A stretch of DNA of 64,000 bases from Bacillus wiedmannii (GCF_001583695.1 NZ_LOBC01000009.1:62001-126000); one strand, 5' to 3'. Positions 53,220 to 62,128 are shown, numbered from the stretch's first letter. Program-made: numbers and translations. The notes: generated by a model not told the origin, from the sequence alone.

Positions 53220-53802
53220 TCACGCTTTGTTTGCAAAAAGCTTGGAAATAGCCTTAGAAGATTATCCTGAAATAGATGCCTTTCACTCATTACAAAATAT
53301 CGAAAATGTCATTACAATTATCAATCAGTTTAAACCAGATATTATCTTACTAGATATTAATTTGAGCAATATTAGTAGTGAAGATGGTTTGGAAGTAGCT
53401 AAAATGATTTTGGATAGTAAATGTAATACAAAAATAGTTATATTAACAGGTTATGATTTACCTGTTTACCAGTATGAAGCTCAAAAACTAGGTGTGAGTG
53501 GTTTTATTAATAAAAATATTTTACCTGAAGTATTGGTTCAAATATTAAGTGACATTAATAAAGGCGCATCTCATTTTCCAACCTCTACAGAAATAATTGA
53601 AGAATTAACTCATAGTGAGAAACAAATTTTACAATTACTATGTGATGGCTATAAGCGCAAAGAAATTGCTTCCATGCTATACGCTAGCGAACGTACAATT
53701 TCCAATCACATTCAACACGTATTTGATAAATTAAACGTTTCCTCTTCTTTAGAAGCTGTCACGAAGGGAATAAAATTAGGTTATATTCAGCCAAATTATT
53801 AA
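53197..53802 (+). CDS. NarL/FixJ-family response regulator with a non-standard start codon
   Basis: 201 residues from the proposed start. The receiver domain begins NILLIDDHALFAKSLE (acidic pair at residues 7-8), with the phospho-acceptor in DIILLDINLSN near 61, Thr in LTGYD near 93 and Lys in GFINKNI near 113. The LuxR-type HTH follows (LTHSEKQILQLLCDGYKRKEIASMLYASERTISNH in outline). AAAGGAG lies at 53181-53187. The codon where an ATG is expected (53197) reads ATA. The only other options are ATT at 53191 or TTG at 53227, and the latter would delete the acidic pocket. No stop interrupts the frame. Transcribed with the kinase. Confidence 0.75.
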   Translation: MNILLIDDHALFAKSLEIALEDYPEIDAFHSLQNIENVITIINQFKPDIILLDINLSNISSEDGLEVAKMILDSKCNTKIVILTGYDLPVYQYEAQKLGVSGFINKNILPEVLVQILSDINKGASHFPTSTEIIEELTHSEKQILQLLCDGYKRKEIASMLYASERTISNHIQHVFDKLNVSSSLEAVTKGIKLGYIQPNY

Positions 53803-53821
53803 ACATAGAAAATGAATACAT

Positions 53822-53863
53822 AAAAGAAAGAGCCGGCTCGTATGAGTTAGCTCTTTCTCTTTT
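53822..53863 (+). terminator. Terminator of the two-component genes
   Basis: AAAAGAAAGAGC pairs with GCTCTTTCTCTTTT (one bulge), 20 bases past the stop at 53802. Confidence 0.8.
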
Positions 53864-53911
53864 ACAATATCTAATACACTCTACAGCAAAAAAACTATGA
53901 TTACAGTCAAA

Positions 53912-54511
53912 TCACTTCCAAACGACACCTCGCCGCTCATATTCCATTCTATATTCAACAGCAGCTGCAATTTTAGGACTTGCGAACCTTTCCGTGATCC
54001 AAAGTCCTAAATCAACTCCTGAAGTAACTCCTCTTGCGGTAATAACATTCCCTTGATCCACAATTCTGTAAGGAAGAAATTCTGCTCCATATTCACTCAT
54101 TTCATTCTGCGCCAAATGATGCATTGTTGCCTTTTTATCATTCAATATACCGGATGCAGCTAGTAACATACCTCCAGTACAAACTCCCGCCACAATCGTT
54201 CCTTCATTGTGCATCTCTCTAATCATTTTAGTCAGAGTACCAAGCTCTGCTTGCTTTCGTGCCCCGTGCTCAGCTTTATGATTCCAGCCTCCACCAGGTA
54301 CAATTAACAAATCTGGACGATTATCCATTCGTAAAAAATCATGTAATTTAACCGTAACTCCAAACGAAGTAGTAATTTCTTGTTTCGGTTCACTTGCTAC
54401 GAATTCAACCGTAAATGGAGCACCTTCTTCTATCGCTCTTTTCAATACCTCAAAAGGTGCAAAGGAGACAAGTTCTCCGAAACCATCAAACAACACAATT
54501 TGTATTTTCAT
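53912..54511 (-). CDS. DJ-1/PfpI-family protein
   Basis: 199 residues with the class I glutamine-amidotransferase-like fold. IQIVLFDGFGELVSFAPFEVL at the N-terminus carries the conserved acidic position, LLIVPGGGWNH is the loop before the elbow, and AGVCTGGMLLAASGIL near residue 109 holds the nucleophilic Cys. MHHLAQNE follows at the usual His/Asp position. It is near isonitrile-hydratase and transcription-regulator-like members but has no HTH. Substrate unknown. ATG 54511 has AGGTGTTC upstream. Confidence 0.82.
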   Translation of the reverse strand: MKIQIVLFDGFGELVSFAPFEVLKRAIEEGAPFTVEFVASEPKQEITTSFGVTVKLHDFLRMDNRPDLLIVPGGGWNHKAEHGARKQAELGTLTKMIREMHNEGTIVAGVCTGGMLLAASGILNDKKATMHHLAQNEMSEYGAEFLPYRIVDQGNVITARGVTSGVDLGLWITERFASPKIAAAVEYRMEYERRGVVWK

Positions 54512-54566
54512 TTTTAGAACACCTCATATGGTTTCTTTTTTGAATCCTAAATTTGTAGAATACATG

Positions 54567-55550
54567 TTATGTACAAATTAACAATGAAGATAGTCTTTCT
54601 CCTCTTACTCTGTAAACTTCCAAATGTTCTTCTAATTGCCTTTCATCACTTATTACACTTAGCGTTTTCTTCACAAAATTCCAATTCAAACTACCGGATA
54701 GCCATAGTAATGAAGACAGTCTTTTATAATCATTTGAAGTTACAATATTACTAGCCTTATATCCTTCTAAAAATGAACTAGCAACACTTGAACATACTTC
54801 ATGAGACTGTATTCCTTCTGTTCGCGAGTACCATTTTATTAAAAAGGCTAGTCCTTCAATGCGGTCTACATATCCAATTGATTCAAAATCTACAATTCCT
54901 TTTACCTGTTGATTTGAGTCCCATAAAACATTCAAAGGATTTAAGTCTGTTTGTACGATAAACTCTAATTCACTCGTATATGCGCACTCTATATGATATT
55001 TAGCTAGATTTATATACTCCCGTACGTCTTTACATGCGCTAGCCTTACTTTCTAACATACTTATAAACTGGGCATACCCATCCAAATGAGATTTCTTTCG
55101 AAAAATCGAGCTTTGAAATGTACTAGAAATATCATGTATCTTTCTTGCCTTCTTTCCAAACGATTCTGCAATAGGTTCTGTACAGTGTGTAAGATGCTCT
55201 CCTTCAATCCAATTAGACAATACAAATCGGTACTGTTCATCATTCCAAGTGACTAATGTAAATGACTCCCCTGACCTATTCTTGTTAATTTTCATAAAAG
55301 GAATTCCATGCTCATGTAAATAATATGTAAAGCGTACTTGCTCTTTCAATTGTTCGTTTGATAACGCTCCAAAAGCTGGATTGATTATTCGATTGCTATT
55401 TATAAACCGTGCGGAATATCGATTTCCATTTACCATGATTTTATAGTGTAAATCTGTATGCCAGCTATTTATATGTAATTCTTCTTCTATTACTAATGAA
55501 CGGATTTCTGTAAAATAATTCATTACTACATTTCTTATTATGTGTTTCAC
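54567..55550 (-). CDS. Aminoglycoside phosphotransferase (APH)-family kinase
   Basis: 327 residues with a protein-kinase-like fold. The catalytic loop reads VQTDLNPLNVLWD near residue 205, keeping the catalytic Asp and the Asn of HxDxxxxN but with Gln at the His position. The metal-binding Asp is in KGIVDFESIGYVDRIEGLA near 227. The N-lobe includes YSARFINSNR and FVLSNWIEGEHL. Family members phosphorylate antibiotics, choline, fructosamine or homoserine; the substrate cannot be named. Start GTG 55550 has AAAGGAGAG upstream; ATG 55568 lies before this site. Confidence 0.75.
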   Translation of the reverse strand: MKHIIRNVVMNYFTEIRSLVIEEELHINSWHTDLHYKIMVNGNRYSARFINSNRIINPAFGALSNEQLKEQVRFTYYLHEHGIPFMKINKNRSGESFTLVTWNDEQYRFVLSNWIEGEHLTHCTEPIAESFGKKARKIHDISSTFQSSIFRKKSHLDGYAQFISMLESKASACKDVREYINLAKYHIECAYTSELEFIVQTDLNPLNVLWDSNQQVKGIVDFESIGYVDRIEGLAFLIKWYSRTEGIQSHEVCSSVASSFLEGYKASNIVTSNDYKRLSSLLWLSGSLNWNFVKKTLSVISDERQLEEHLEVYRVRGERLSSLLICT

Positions 55551-55697
55551 CCCGTTCTCTCCTTTCATACAAAAAATTAGCGTACATGTAATTCATTGCG
55601 CTCCCCATAACAAAATGTATTTCACTTCATTAAGCATAGCTAGGATATTTCAAATAGGAAATAGAATTATAGAAAATAGTAGATGGGGGGCCTATTA

Positions 55698-56174
55698 TTG
55701 AAGAGATTAACATTCGGTATAATTGGAGCATTAAGTATCACCTTATTCATTGGATGTACAAGTAATTCAAATGAAACGAAAGCTTCCAATAAAGAAGCAT
55801 CCACAACAGTGAAAGAAAAAGAAATTGCATCTGAAAACGTTATGTTTGAACAAAAAGAAGTGAGAACACTTGAGATTAGTCCTGTAAATTCAAAAAGTAG
55901 TAATCAAGTAGTAAATAAAGAAAATATGAAAACAATTTTTACAAGTATGGAAAGCGTAGAGAAAAAAACACTCCTTCTAGATCAAGATGCCAAAAACTAT
56001 ATGCATTCAAAAATGAAGGTTACTTATGAAGATAATTCTATTCAAGAATTCTTTGTTTGGATAGAATCTGACGATGGCATCGTAATAGCAAAGGCAAGTG
56101 ATGAAACGCACGTTGAAGGATATGATTTACGTGAGGATAATTCTCAAAAAATCATTCAGCTTTTCAAAAAATAA
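55698..56174 (+). CDS. Putative lipoprotein of unknown function
   Basis: 158 residues. A signal sequence (KRLTFGIIGALSITL) ends in the lipobox FIGC near residue 20, followed by a Ser/Thr/Lys/Glu-rich linker (about 21-60). A small beta-rich domain follows (MKTIFTSMESVEKK, MKVTYEDNSIQEFFVWIESDD, IVIAKASDETHVEGYDL). I do not recognise the domain. TTG 55698 is preferred because GGGGGG lies seven bases before it; ATG 55683 overlaps that site. Confidence 0.65.
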   Translation: MKRLTFGIIGALSITLFIGCTSNSNETKASNKEASTTVKEKEIASENVMFEQKEVRTLEISPVNSKSSNQVVNKENMKTIFTSMESVEKKTLLLDQDAKNYMHSKMKVTYEDNSIQEFFVWIESDDGIVIAKASDETHVEGYDLREDNSQKIIQLFKK

Positions 56175-56350
56175 CTTTTATTTTTCTTTTGAATAGATTA
56201 AACCATCATTTTTTCTAAACTGACTGATTTAGTATTTGTTATCAGTAACGCCTCACCATTCTTCAAAATTTCTTATCTTAACTTTGTCATTTTACAAAAT
56301 ATTATCTCTTTTTCAACTAATCCCCAATAGTAAATATGTGTAGTAAAAAA

Positions 56351-56385
56351 AGAGCCAATCTCCAACAAAATAGTAGATTGGCTCT
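56351..56385 (-). terminator. Terminator of the ars operon
   Basis: AGAGCCAATCT pairs with AGATTGGCTCT, ten bases past the arsC stop. A T-run follows on the minus strand. Confidence 0.88.
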
Positions 56386-56394
56386 TCCCTTTAT

Positions 56395-56799
56395 TTACTC
56401 CCCTGTTTCAGAAAATCGTTTTATACGTTCCCCAATTTCATCGCGAACACGTTGAAATTCAGACCATTCTTTTCCTGCCGGGTCATCAAATCCCCAGTGA
56501 ACACGATTTACGTGCGAAGGTGTCGAAGGACAAACAGAATCCGCATGACTACAAAGGGTAACGACTAAATCAGCGTTATTTAAAATATTTGCATCAATTA
56601 TATCTGATGTTTGATTCGTTATGTCGATATTTACTTCATTCATTGCTTTAATAGCATTTGGATTTACTCCGTGCGCTTCGATTCCTGCAGAATATACATT
56701 CCACTTATCGCCTACATATTGTTTGCCCCATGCTTCTGCCATTTGGCTTCGGCATGAATTTCCTGTGCATAAGAAATAGATTGTCTTTTTGTTTTTCAT
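56395..56799 (-). CDS. arsC: Arsenate reductase, thioredoxin-coupled
   Basis: 134 residues, low-molecular-weight phosphatase fold. The P-loop [14 protein letters not shown] holds the first catalytic Cys (about 11) and Arg, and [15 protein letters not shown] holds the Cys82/Cys89-type redox pair. This is the B. subtilis/S. aureus pI258 ArsC type, which reduces arsenate to arsenite using thioredoxin. [22 protein letters not shown] is typical of the family. ATG 56799 is used (AAAGGCGG upstream); the longer frame to 56871 overlaps acr3. Last gene of the operon. Confidence 0.93.
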   Translation of the reverse strand: MKNKKTIYFLCTGNSCRSQMAEAWGKQYVGDKWNVYSAGIEAHGVNPNAIKAMNEVNIDITNQTSDIIDANILNNADLVVTLCSHADSVCPSTPSHVNRVHWGFDDPAGKEWSEFQRVRDEIGERIKRFSETGE

Positions 56800-56833
56800 G
56801 TTGTTTTCCGCCTTTATTTTTAAATTATACTGG

Positions 56834-57877
56834 TTAATCATTAAAATATTTACGCTTAAACCAAAAAGCAACGTTTACAAGTGCAATCATTACAGGTACT
56901 TCAACTAACGGCCCGATAACAGCTGCAAATGCTGCACCCGAATGAATACCAAACACACCAACTGCTACAGCAATTGCTAATTCAAAGTTATTACTACCTG
57001 CTGTAAATGCTAACGTTGTAGTCACTGGATAGTTTGCACCAATTTTTCTTCCCATAAAGAAAGAAACAAAAAACATTACAATAAAATAGATTAATAATGG
57101 AATCGCTATTCTTACTACATCTAGTGGCACGCTAACAATCATTTCTCCTTTTAAAGAGAACATGATGATAATCGTAAATAGTAATGCAATTAATGTAAGT
57201 GGACTAATCTTCGGTATAAATACCTTTTCATACCACTGTCTTCCTTTTAGTTTCACTAATACAAATCGTGTTAACATACCGGCTATAAAAGGAATTCCCA
57301 AATAGATAAATACTGATTTCGCTACTTCTACCATTGTAATATCTACAATAGCCCCTTCAATTCCTAACCACTCTGGGATTACTGTTACAAACACGTATGC
57401 ATAAACGGAGAAGAATAACATTTGGAATAATGAATTAAAAGCAACTAAACCTGCTGCATACTCTTTATCCCCATCTGCAAGATCGTTCCAAACAATTACC
57501 ATTGCAATACAACGTGCTAAACCAATCATAATGAGCCCGACCATGTATTCTGGCTTATCTGGAAGAAAAATAATTGCTAAAACAAACATAAGTACAGGAC
57601 CAATAATCCAGTTTTGTACTAAAGATAAAACCAATACTTTTACGTCTTTAAATACTCGGCCCATTTCCTCGTAACGAACTTTCGCTAATGGTGGATACAT
57701 CATGACAATTAAACCAACAGCGAGCGGGATGGACGTCGTTCCAACTTGTAATGTATTCAGTCCGTCTACTACACTAGGAAACACAAACCCTAAACCAATC
57801 CCAACAGCCATAGCTAGAAAAATCCATAGTGTTAAATATCGATCTAGAAAAGATAAACGTTTCATTTTATTTTCCAT
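56834..57877 (-). CDS. acr3: Arsenite efflux transporter, ACR3 family
   Basis: 347 residues with ten hydrophobic segments. [29 protein letters not shown] contains the conserved Cys for arsenite transport near residue 130. [38 protein letters not shown] in outline is the second signature with the conserved Glu. It exports As(III) at the membrane. It lies six bases after arsI and 34 bases before arsC. Confidence 0.93.
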   Translation of the reverse strand: MENKMKRLSFLDRYLTLWIFLAMAVGIGLGFVFPSVVDGLNTLQVGTTSIPLAVGLIVMMYPPLAKVRYEEMGRVFKDVKVLVLSLVQNWIIGPVLMFVLAIIFLPDKPEYMVGLIMIGLARCIAMVIVWNDLADGDKEYAAGLVAFNSLFQMLFFSVYAYVFVTVIPEWLGIEGAIVDITMVEVAKSVFIYLGIPFIAGMLTRFVLVKLKGRQWYEKVFIPKISPLTLIALLFTIIIMFSLKGEMIVSVPLDVVRIAIPLLIYFIVMFFVSFFMGRKIGANYPVTTTLAFTAGSNNFELAIAVAVGVFGIHSGAAFAAVIGPLVEVPVMIALVNVAFWFKRKYFND

Positions 57878-57883
57878 CTCCTA

Positions 57884-58321
57884 TTAACAACAAGAATTTT
57901 GTTCTACTACGTTAGAAGTCGTGCAACAAGATGCCTCTTCTATTTTATGAACATCACTATGTGCTTTTGTATAAAAGAATTCCCACTCGTTCCCATCAGG
58001 ATCTGTTACCCAAAACTTATCTTGAACCGCATAGCAACAAGTCGTATCCATCTCATCACGTGCAAAGAAACCTTCTTTTTCTAATCGTTCTTTATGTAAT
58101 GTAATTTCTTCAGCTGTATCCACTTGGAAACCAAAATGATTTACCTGATTTCCATTCACTTCATCTCGTACGTTCAGCGTAAAGTTAAGTCCTGGCGTCT
58201 CTAATAAAAATTTTGCATAATCCACTTTCACCTTAACTGGTGACACACCAAATACCTTTTCGTAGAATTCGATAGACTTCTCTAAATCCGTAACATTTAT
58301 ACCAACATGAACATATCTCAT
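57884..58321 (-). CDS. arsI: ArsI/CadI-type vicinal-oxygen-chelate protein (C-As lyase family)
   Basis: 145 residues with a glyoxalase/dioxygenase fold: HVGINVTDLEKSIEFYEKVFG at the start, NHFGFQVDT in the middle, TCCYAVQDKFWVTDPDGNEWEFFYT near residues 95-120. The CC pair in TTCCYA is the thiol pair that binds trivalent organoarsenicals in ArsI lyases, and His and Glu at the VOC positions would hold iron. The extra Cys-rich tail (SCCTTSNVV...NSCC) is common in ars operon members. It lies between arsR and acr3, with an ArsR operator in front. Confidence 0.88.
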   Translation of the reverse strand: MRYVHVGINVTDLEKSIEFYEKVFGVSPVKVKVDYAKFLLETPGLNFTLNVRDEVNGNQVNHFGFQVDTAEEITLHKERLEKEGFFARDEMDTTCCYAVQDKFWVTDPDGNEWEFFYTKAHSDVHKIEEASCCTTSNVVEQNSCC

Positions 58322-58346
58322 AGCTTATTCCTCCTCTTTATATGTT

Positions 58347-58370
58347 ATTAATCAAGTTTTTTTGATTAAT
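58347..58370. promoter_or_regulatory. ArsR operator between arsR and arsI
   Basis: ATCAA-N6-TTGAT, perfect, at 58351-58366, within a larger dyad (ATTAATCAA...TTGATTAAT). Its place inside the operon suggests an internal control point or second promoter for arsI-acr3-arsC. Confidence 0.75.
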
Positions 58371-58381
58371 AGTGCAAAATT

Positions 58382-58687
58382 TTAACAACAGCTACCTTTT
58401 CCTGTTTTTCTAAAGATACAACATAATTCTTCTGATAATAAATTATTTACTTCCGCATCATTTAAATCATAATAACTCCACGTACCTTTTGTTTCTTTTA
58501 CAATTAAACCTGCATCTAATAAAATCTTTAAATGATATGACAACTTAGATTGCGTCATTTCAAAAATCTCTGTTAAATCACATACACAAGTCTGGCCTCG
58601 CTGGCAAAGTTCATACATGATTTCTAGACGCTTCTGATCCGCCAACGCTTTAAACTTTTTCTCATAGAGCTGAAAATCTTGTGCCAC
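58382..58687 (-). CDS. arsR: ArsR-family arsenite-responsive repressor
   Basis: 101 residues, winged helix. The arsenite-binding CVCD is in the alpha-3 region (RGQTCVCDLTEIFEMTQSKLSYHLKIL in outline), and further Cys occur near the C-terminus (ELCCIF, SCC). It represses the operon until As(III) or Sb(III) binds. Start GTG 58687 has GGGAGAG nine bases upstream. Two perfect ATCAA-N6-TTGAT sites lie upstream and one downstream of the gene. Confidence 0.93.
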   Translation of the reverse strand: MAQDFQLYEKKFKALADQKRLEIMYELCQRGQTCVCDLTEIFEMTQSKLSYHLKILLDAGLIVKETKGTWSYYDLNDAEVNNLLSEELCCIFRKTGKGSCC

Positions 58688-58706
58688 TGTAGCTCACTCT
58701 CCCTTC

Positions 58707-58781
58707 ATCAATTTTTTTTGATATTTATAGTATATACGCAGATGAGTTCTATATGCAACTAGTTCATCAAGTTTTTTTGAT
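58707..58781 (-). promoter_or_regulatory. ars promoter with two ArsR operators
   Basis: Perfect ATCAA-N6-TTGAT dyads lie at 58707-58722 and 58766-58781, about 59 bp (close to 5.6 helical turns) apart. A minus-strand promoter lies between them (TTGCAT and TATATA/TATACT). A further half site follows at about 58784. Binding to both could loop or bracket the promoter. Confidence 0.78.
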
Positions 58782-58945
58782 TTATCAAAAAAACTTCCTC
58801 GCATCCTATCTTTGCTACAACTAAAAAAGCCCATAGCCTTTTCAAAAATGAAAAACTATGGTTCTTTTTACAACTTAATAGTTACAATATTTCGGAGGAA
58901 TGGAGTCTCTATAACTGTTTTAAATTTTAATTTGATCATTATAGA

Positions 58946-59136
58946 GTAGTGCCCCGTCACCCTCAATCTAAGAAAAACAAATACCCCAAAATGAGAAAAA
59001 TCGATATAACTCTTGTTTTTGGTGCATATTCATAAAAAGCACGTCACCCTTTCTCATTAACATAAGAGAATAGTAACGTGCTTTTTATTTCAAAAATAGT
59101 CTAAATCCTTAAGTTGATGGTTGTAGGGCGGGACCC
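58946..59136. repeat. bcr1-like repeat with a foreign hairpin in its middle
   Basis: The left part (GTGCCCCGTCACCC, TCAATCTAAG, CCCCAAAATGAG) and the right end (CTTAAGTTGATGG, GGGCGGGACCC) fit the repeat. The centre is replaced by an unrelated long hairpin (AAAAAGCACGT ... ACGTGCTTTTT, 59034-59085). It is longer than the other copies (about 190 bases). It lies beside the GC-rich DinB gene. Confidence 0.65.
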
Positions 59137-59202
59137 TAATAAGAACGGTATCTAAGGTTGTATGAGTGGTGTTAGTTCCATTCCAAAAGCCTCAGCCGAC
59201 GA

Positions 59203-59712
59203 TTAACTCAAGTACCGGTTTCGGATGACCCCCATGTGATGAAGTTCGTGTCCTGCGATGCCGTACGCGAGGGCGCGCGCCGTAATGCTTAGGTTGTTGG
59301 CTGTGCCCTTGCGGGTCCATGCCTCCGCCGGTAGCCCGCGCAGCAATGTGATCGTTGATTGCCGTACGGCCCGGTAGTCTTCGGCCAATTGCTCGGTTGT
59401 CCAACTTCCGAAAGGAGGCATGAACAATTCCTGATCAAAACCAGTCAGAGACGTCTGGTCCCCTCTTGCGAACCGGAGCAGGCGGTAGGTCATGACGCGT
59501 TCCGAGTCTGCAATGTGGCCCACGACTTCTTTCAGCGTCCATTTTCCTTCCGCATACCGATACGCGTACTGGCTTTCGGTCAACGATGCCAGGAGCTCGG
59601 TCATTTGCTTTTCCTGGGCGAGCAGAATATCGATGATGTTACCGTCTGGTACCAAACGGATATATTCGCCGGAGTTCCCAGCGTATTCTTCTTCTGACGG
59701 TCTTTGATTCAT
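59203..59712 (-). CDS. DinB-family (YfiT-type) metal-binding protein, GC-rich
   Basis: 169 residues with the DinB four-helix fold. The metal ligands are the His in VVGHIADSERVMTYRLLRFARG near residue 65 and the HELHH block in YGIAGHELHHMGVI near 155. The family includes thiol transferases and stress proteins. The gene's base composition is far more GC-rich than the whole window (GCGCGC stretches, codons such as GCC, CGG, CTG), so it was probably acquired from a higher-GC Firmicute. It lies between two bcr1-like repeats (58946-59136 and 60045-60191). GAGGTG precedes ATG 59712. Confidence 0.85.
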   Translation of the reverse strand: MNQRPSEEEYAGNSGEYIRLVPDGNIIDILLAQEKQMTELLASLTESQYAYRYAEGKWTLKEVVGHIADSERVMTYRLLRFARGDQTSLTGFDQELFMPPFGSWTTEQLAEDYRAVRQSTITLLRGLPAEAWTRKGTANNLSITARALAYGIAGHELHHMGVIRNRYLS

Positions 59713-60044
59713 GCGTAGTCACCTCTTATATGTAGATATAGAAAATTATAGCACTCGTCTATGTCTAATAAATTCTCGAAATGATAAAACTTTCCTTCTA
59801 ATAATTGAGGATAAGCAACTATTTAGTTTGTCGGTCACCACACTATCCTGATTCGTTAGCACAATAAGCAATGCTAATCAATAATGCATAAAAATTATCT
59901 GTTATACAATATTTCGAAGTTATTAATATATAAAGGTAACACCTTCTTTTTTAATTTAAAGATGGATTTTCAGTTATATTTTGAAATGAACCGGAGTAAA
60001 ACACACTAGTCTAACTACTTTTTTATAAACATCGTAACATTATT

Positions 60045-60191
60045 CCCCCCCATATTGCCATCAATTTGAGAAATGTATTCTTCTCAAAAATGAAAATCGA
60101 CCTAAGATCCTATGGACAACTATGAAAGGATAAAATTTTCGTTTTGGGGATATTTCAGAAGTATAGCTTGATAGGTATGGGCAGGGACCCC
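60045..60191. repeat. bcr1-like repeat
   Basis: Left end CCCCCCCATATTGCC with ATCAATTTGAG; inner blocks CTCAAAAATGAAAAT and ATTTTCGTTTTGGGG; right end TAGCTTGATAGGTATGGGC then AGGGACCCC. The gap 59713-60257 otherwise holds no gene. Confidence 0.7.
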
Positions 60192-60257
60192 AAACAGTAC
60201 GATTTTATTTCAAAGACACAACGATCTTATTACACACTTTTTATTTATCCCACACTC

Positions 60258-62114
60258 TCATCTGCTAGTATTACTATTTTTTATTACTAATGTTGCCGTT
60301 TCACTCGGATGGCTAAGAGGAAAATGATGGCCATATGGAACAAAATCAACCTTACCAAGATGCGATGGAGCAGAATAGCCTCTGTCATAATCCCCCCAAA
60401 TAATGTGAAGATTATACTTTGTTACTTCATTGAAATCACCTTGATCGTTTTTCAATAGTAAACTGTTAAGCTGAAGCGTAGTATTTAAAATTCTAGGAGA
60501 AGTAAAACTGTTACTTATTTTTTCAATATAATGTCCAGGGATGCTCTCCATACTTTCAAACAAACCATTACTTAATAAATAACGCCCTATCAAATTAGTA
60601 GTTGCCAATTTTAATGTCCATTTGTTCATAAATTGAGGAACATTTAGCGATTTAGCATTTTTTTTAACAACAGGTGGCTGAAGTAAAGTGATTGAATACT
60701 TCTTATCTATGTACTCTTGTACCAATGCTTCCAGAAGAAGAAACGCACCGAATGAATGGCCAATTAAATGTGCACCATTAGTAGCTTTCTCCAATAACTT
60801 TTTCACTACATTCAAATAGATATCTAGAAGATTTTTCTCTCGTTTAAAAGGAGAACGTCCCAAACCTGGAAGATCCAAGATCCATACAGGTTGACCAGTT
60901 TTTTCATGAAGCTCTTGTGCTAAAGGAAATAAATCCTCTCCATCACTCAATAAACCATGTAATAAAATAAACGGTTGACCCTCTCCTTGTAATTGGTAAA
61001 GGGTAGTGTTATCGCATAATGTTCGTTTAAATAAATGATTATGCTGGCCATTTTGATACATCATTCGATAATCCAGATCAGCTACTACGGCAGGAAAAAA
61101 TTTCATTACACTCGTCTTCTTAAACCAATCTCCTCCCATAATTTTTTCCGCTGAAACATTTGAAAATTTTCGTTTTGTAATAAAATTCAGTCCATCAGAA
61201 GGAATTTTTGTTATTTTACTTACTCCACTATTCATAATTGCTTTCATAAGTGGCATTGGGACAGAGATTTTTGGTGCCCTCATATTCATACTTTCCGACA
61301 TACTACTTAATAATTCAGCAATGTTCTGATCGTGCTGTTTGTCTTCAACAAGTGTATATGTTTGAATAGTCGGTTGCTCCAATCTGAAAACCTGCACAAT
61401 AAACTTCGCAAGCTCATCGTTTGAAATAAGTGGTAACCTATACCCCTTACCTCCAGGAATCACTGGCATGAGCCCTCTTCGCATACTCATCACAAGCAAA
61501 CCTAATCCTGCTATCTGCTCTGTACTCCCTGTTTTACTACTACCAACTACAGTTGGCGGATTAATTACCGAAAGCGGATAACCTACTGCTGATGCCTGCT
61601 GACGGATATAAAGATCTGCTAAAAATTTTGTTCTCTCATATGGATTTTTTATTTTCAAATAATTATTTCCTTCTTGAAACACATCAATTGCAATCTTGCT
61701 ATTTTTATCATCAAAGGGACTCATATAACCTACAACATGAATAAATTGTTGCAAGCCCTTCAATTGATGAATACTTTTAGCTAATTCACTAATGTGTTTG
61801 GCGCCATTTAAAAATACGGAAGCTGCCTCTTTACTTGTCGCTTGAATATCCATGGGGCCTCCTGCGTGAATAATCACATCCGTTTTCAATACCCTCTCCT
61901 TATCTTCAGCACTTAGACCTAAATCTATTTTCGTCAAATCACCTTCAATAAAGTGCATAACTGCCTTTTTTAAGATGCCTCTTTCTTGAAAAAGGCGTGT
62001 TGCTTTACTTTTCGACCTTACTAAAAGAAGAATTTTAACATCCTCTTTGGCCAATTCTTTCACTAATTGCTTTCCAATAAAGCCTGTTCCACCAGTTAAA
62101 AATACTGTTCTCAT
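60258..62114 (-). CDS. Fusion of an SDR-type reductase (NAD-binding-4 like) and an alpha/beta hydrolase
   Basis: 618 residues. Residues about 1-365 are an extended short-chain dehydrogenase related to acyl-CoA reductase/epimerase domains: VFLTGGTGFIGKQLVKEL nucleotide loop, HAGGPMDI, HVVGYMS, the YxxxK of NPYERTKFLAD near 160. From about 375 an alpha/beta hydrolase domain follows: ILLHGLLSDGEDL, nucleophile in LIGHSFGAFLLLEAL near 455, acid in IIWGDYDRG and histidine in PYGHHFPLSHPSE. The pairing could reduce a bound acyl group and release or load it, but this is inference. AAGGAGA precedes ATG 62114. It is controlled by the adjacent TetR through twin operators. Confidence 0.82.
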   Translation of the reverse strand: MRTVFLTGGTGFIGKQLVKELAKEDVKILLLVRSKSKATRLFQERGILKKAVMHFIEGDLTKIDLGLSAEDKERVLKTDVIIHAGGPMDIQATSKEAASVFLNGAKHISELAKSIHQLKGLQQFIHVVGYMSPFDDKNSKIAIDVFQEGNNYLKIKNPYERTKFLADLYIRQQASAVGYPLSVINPPTVVGSSKTGSTEQIAGLGLLVMSMRRGLMPVIPGGKGYRLPLISNDELAKFIVQVFRLEQPTIQTYTLVEDKQHDQNIAELLSSMSESMNMRAPKISVPMPLMKAIMNSGVSKITKIPSDGLNFITKRKFSNVSAEKIMGGDWFKKTSVMKFFPAVVADLDYRMMYQNGQHNHLFKRTLCDNTTLYQLQGEGQPFILLHGLLSDGEDLFPLAQELHEKTGQPVWILDLPGLGRSPFKREKNLLDIYLNVVKKLLEKATNGAHLIGHSFGAFLLLEALVQEYIDKKYSITLLQPPVVKKNAKSLNVPQFMNKWTLKLATTNLIGRYLLSNGLFESMESIPGHYIEKISNSFTSPRILNTTLQLNSLLLKNDQGDFNEVTKYNLHIIWGDYDRGYSAPSHLGKVDFVPYGHHFPLSHPSETATLVIKNSNTSR

Positions 62115-62128
62115 ATAAAATCTCCTTT

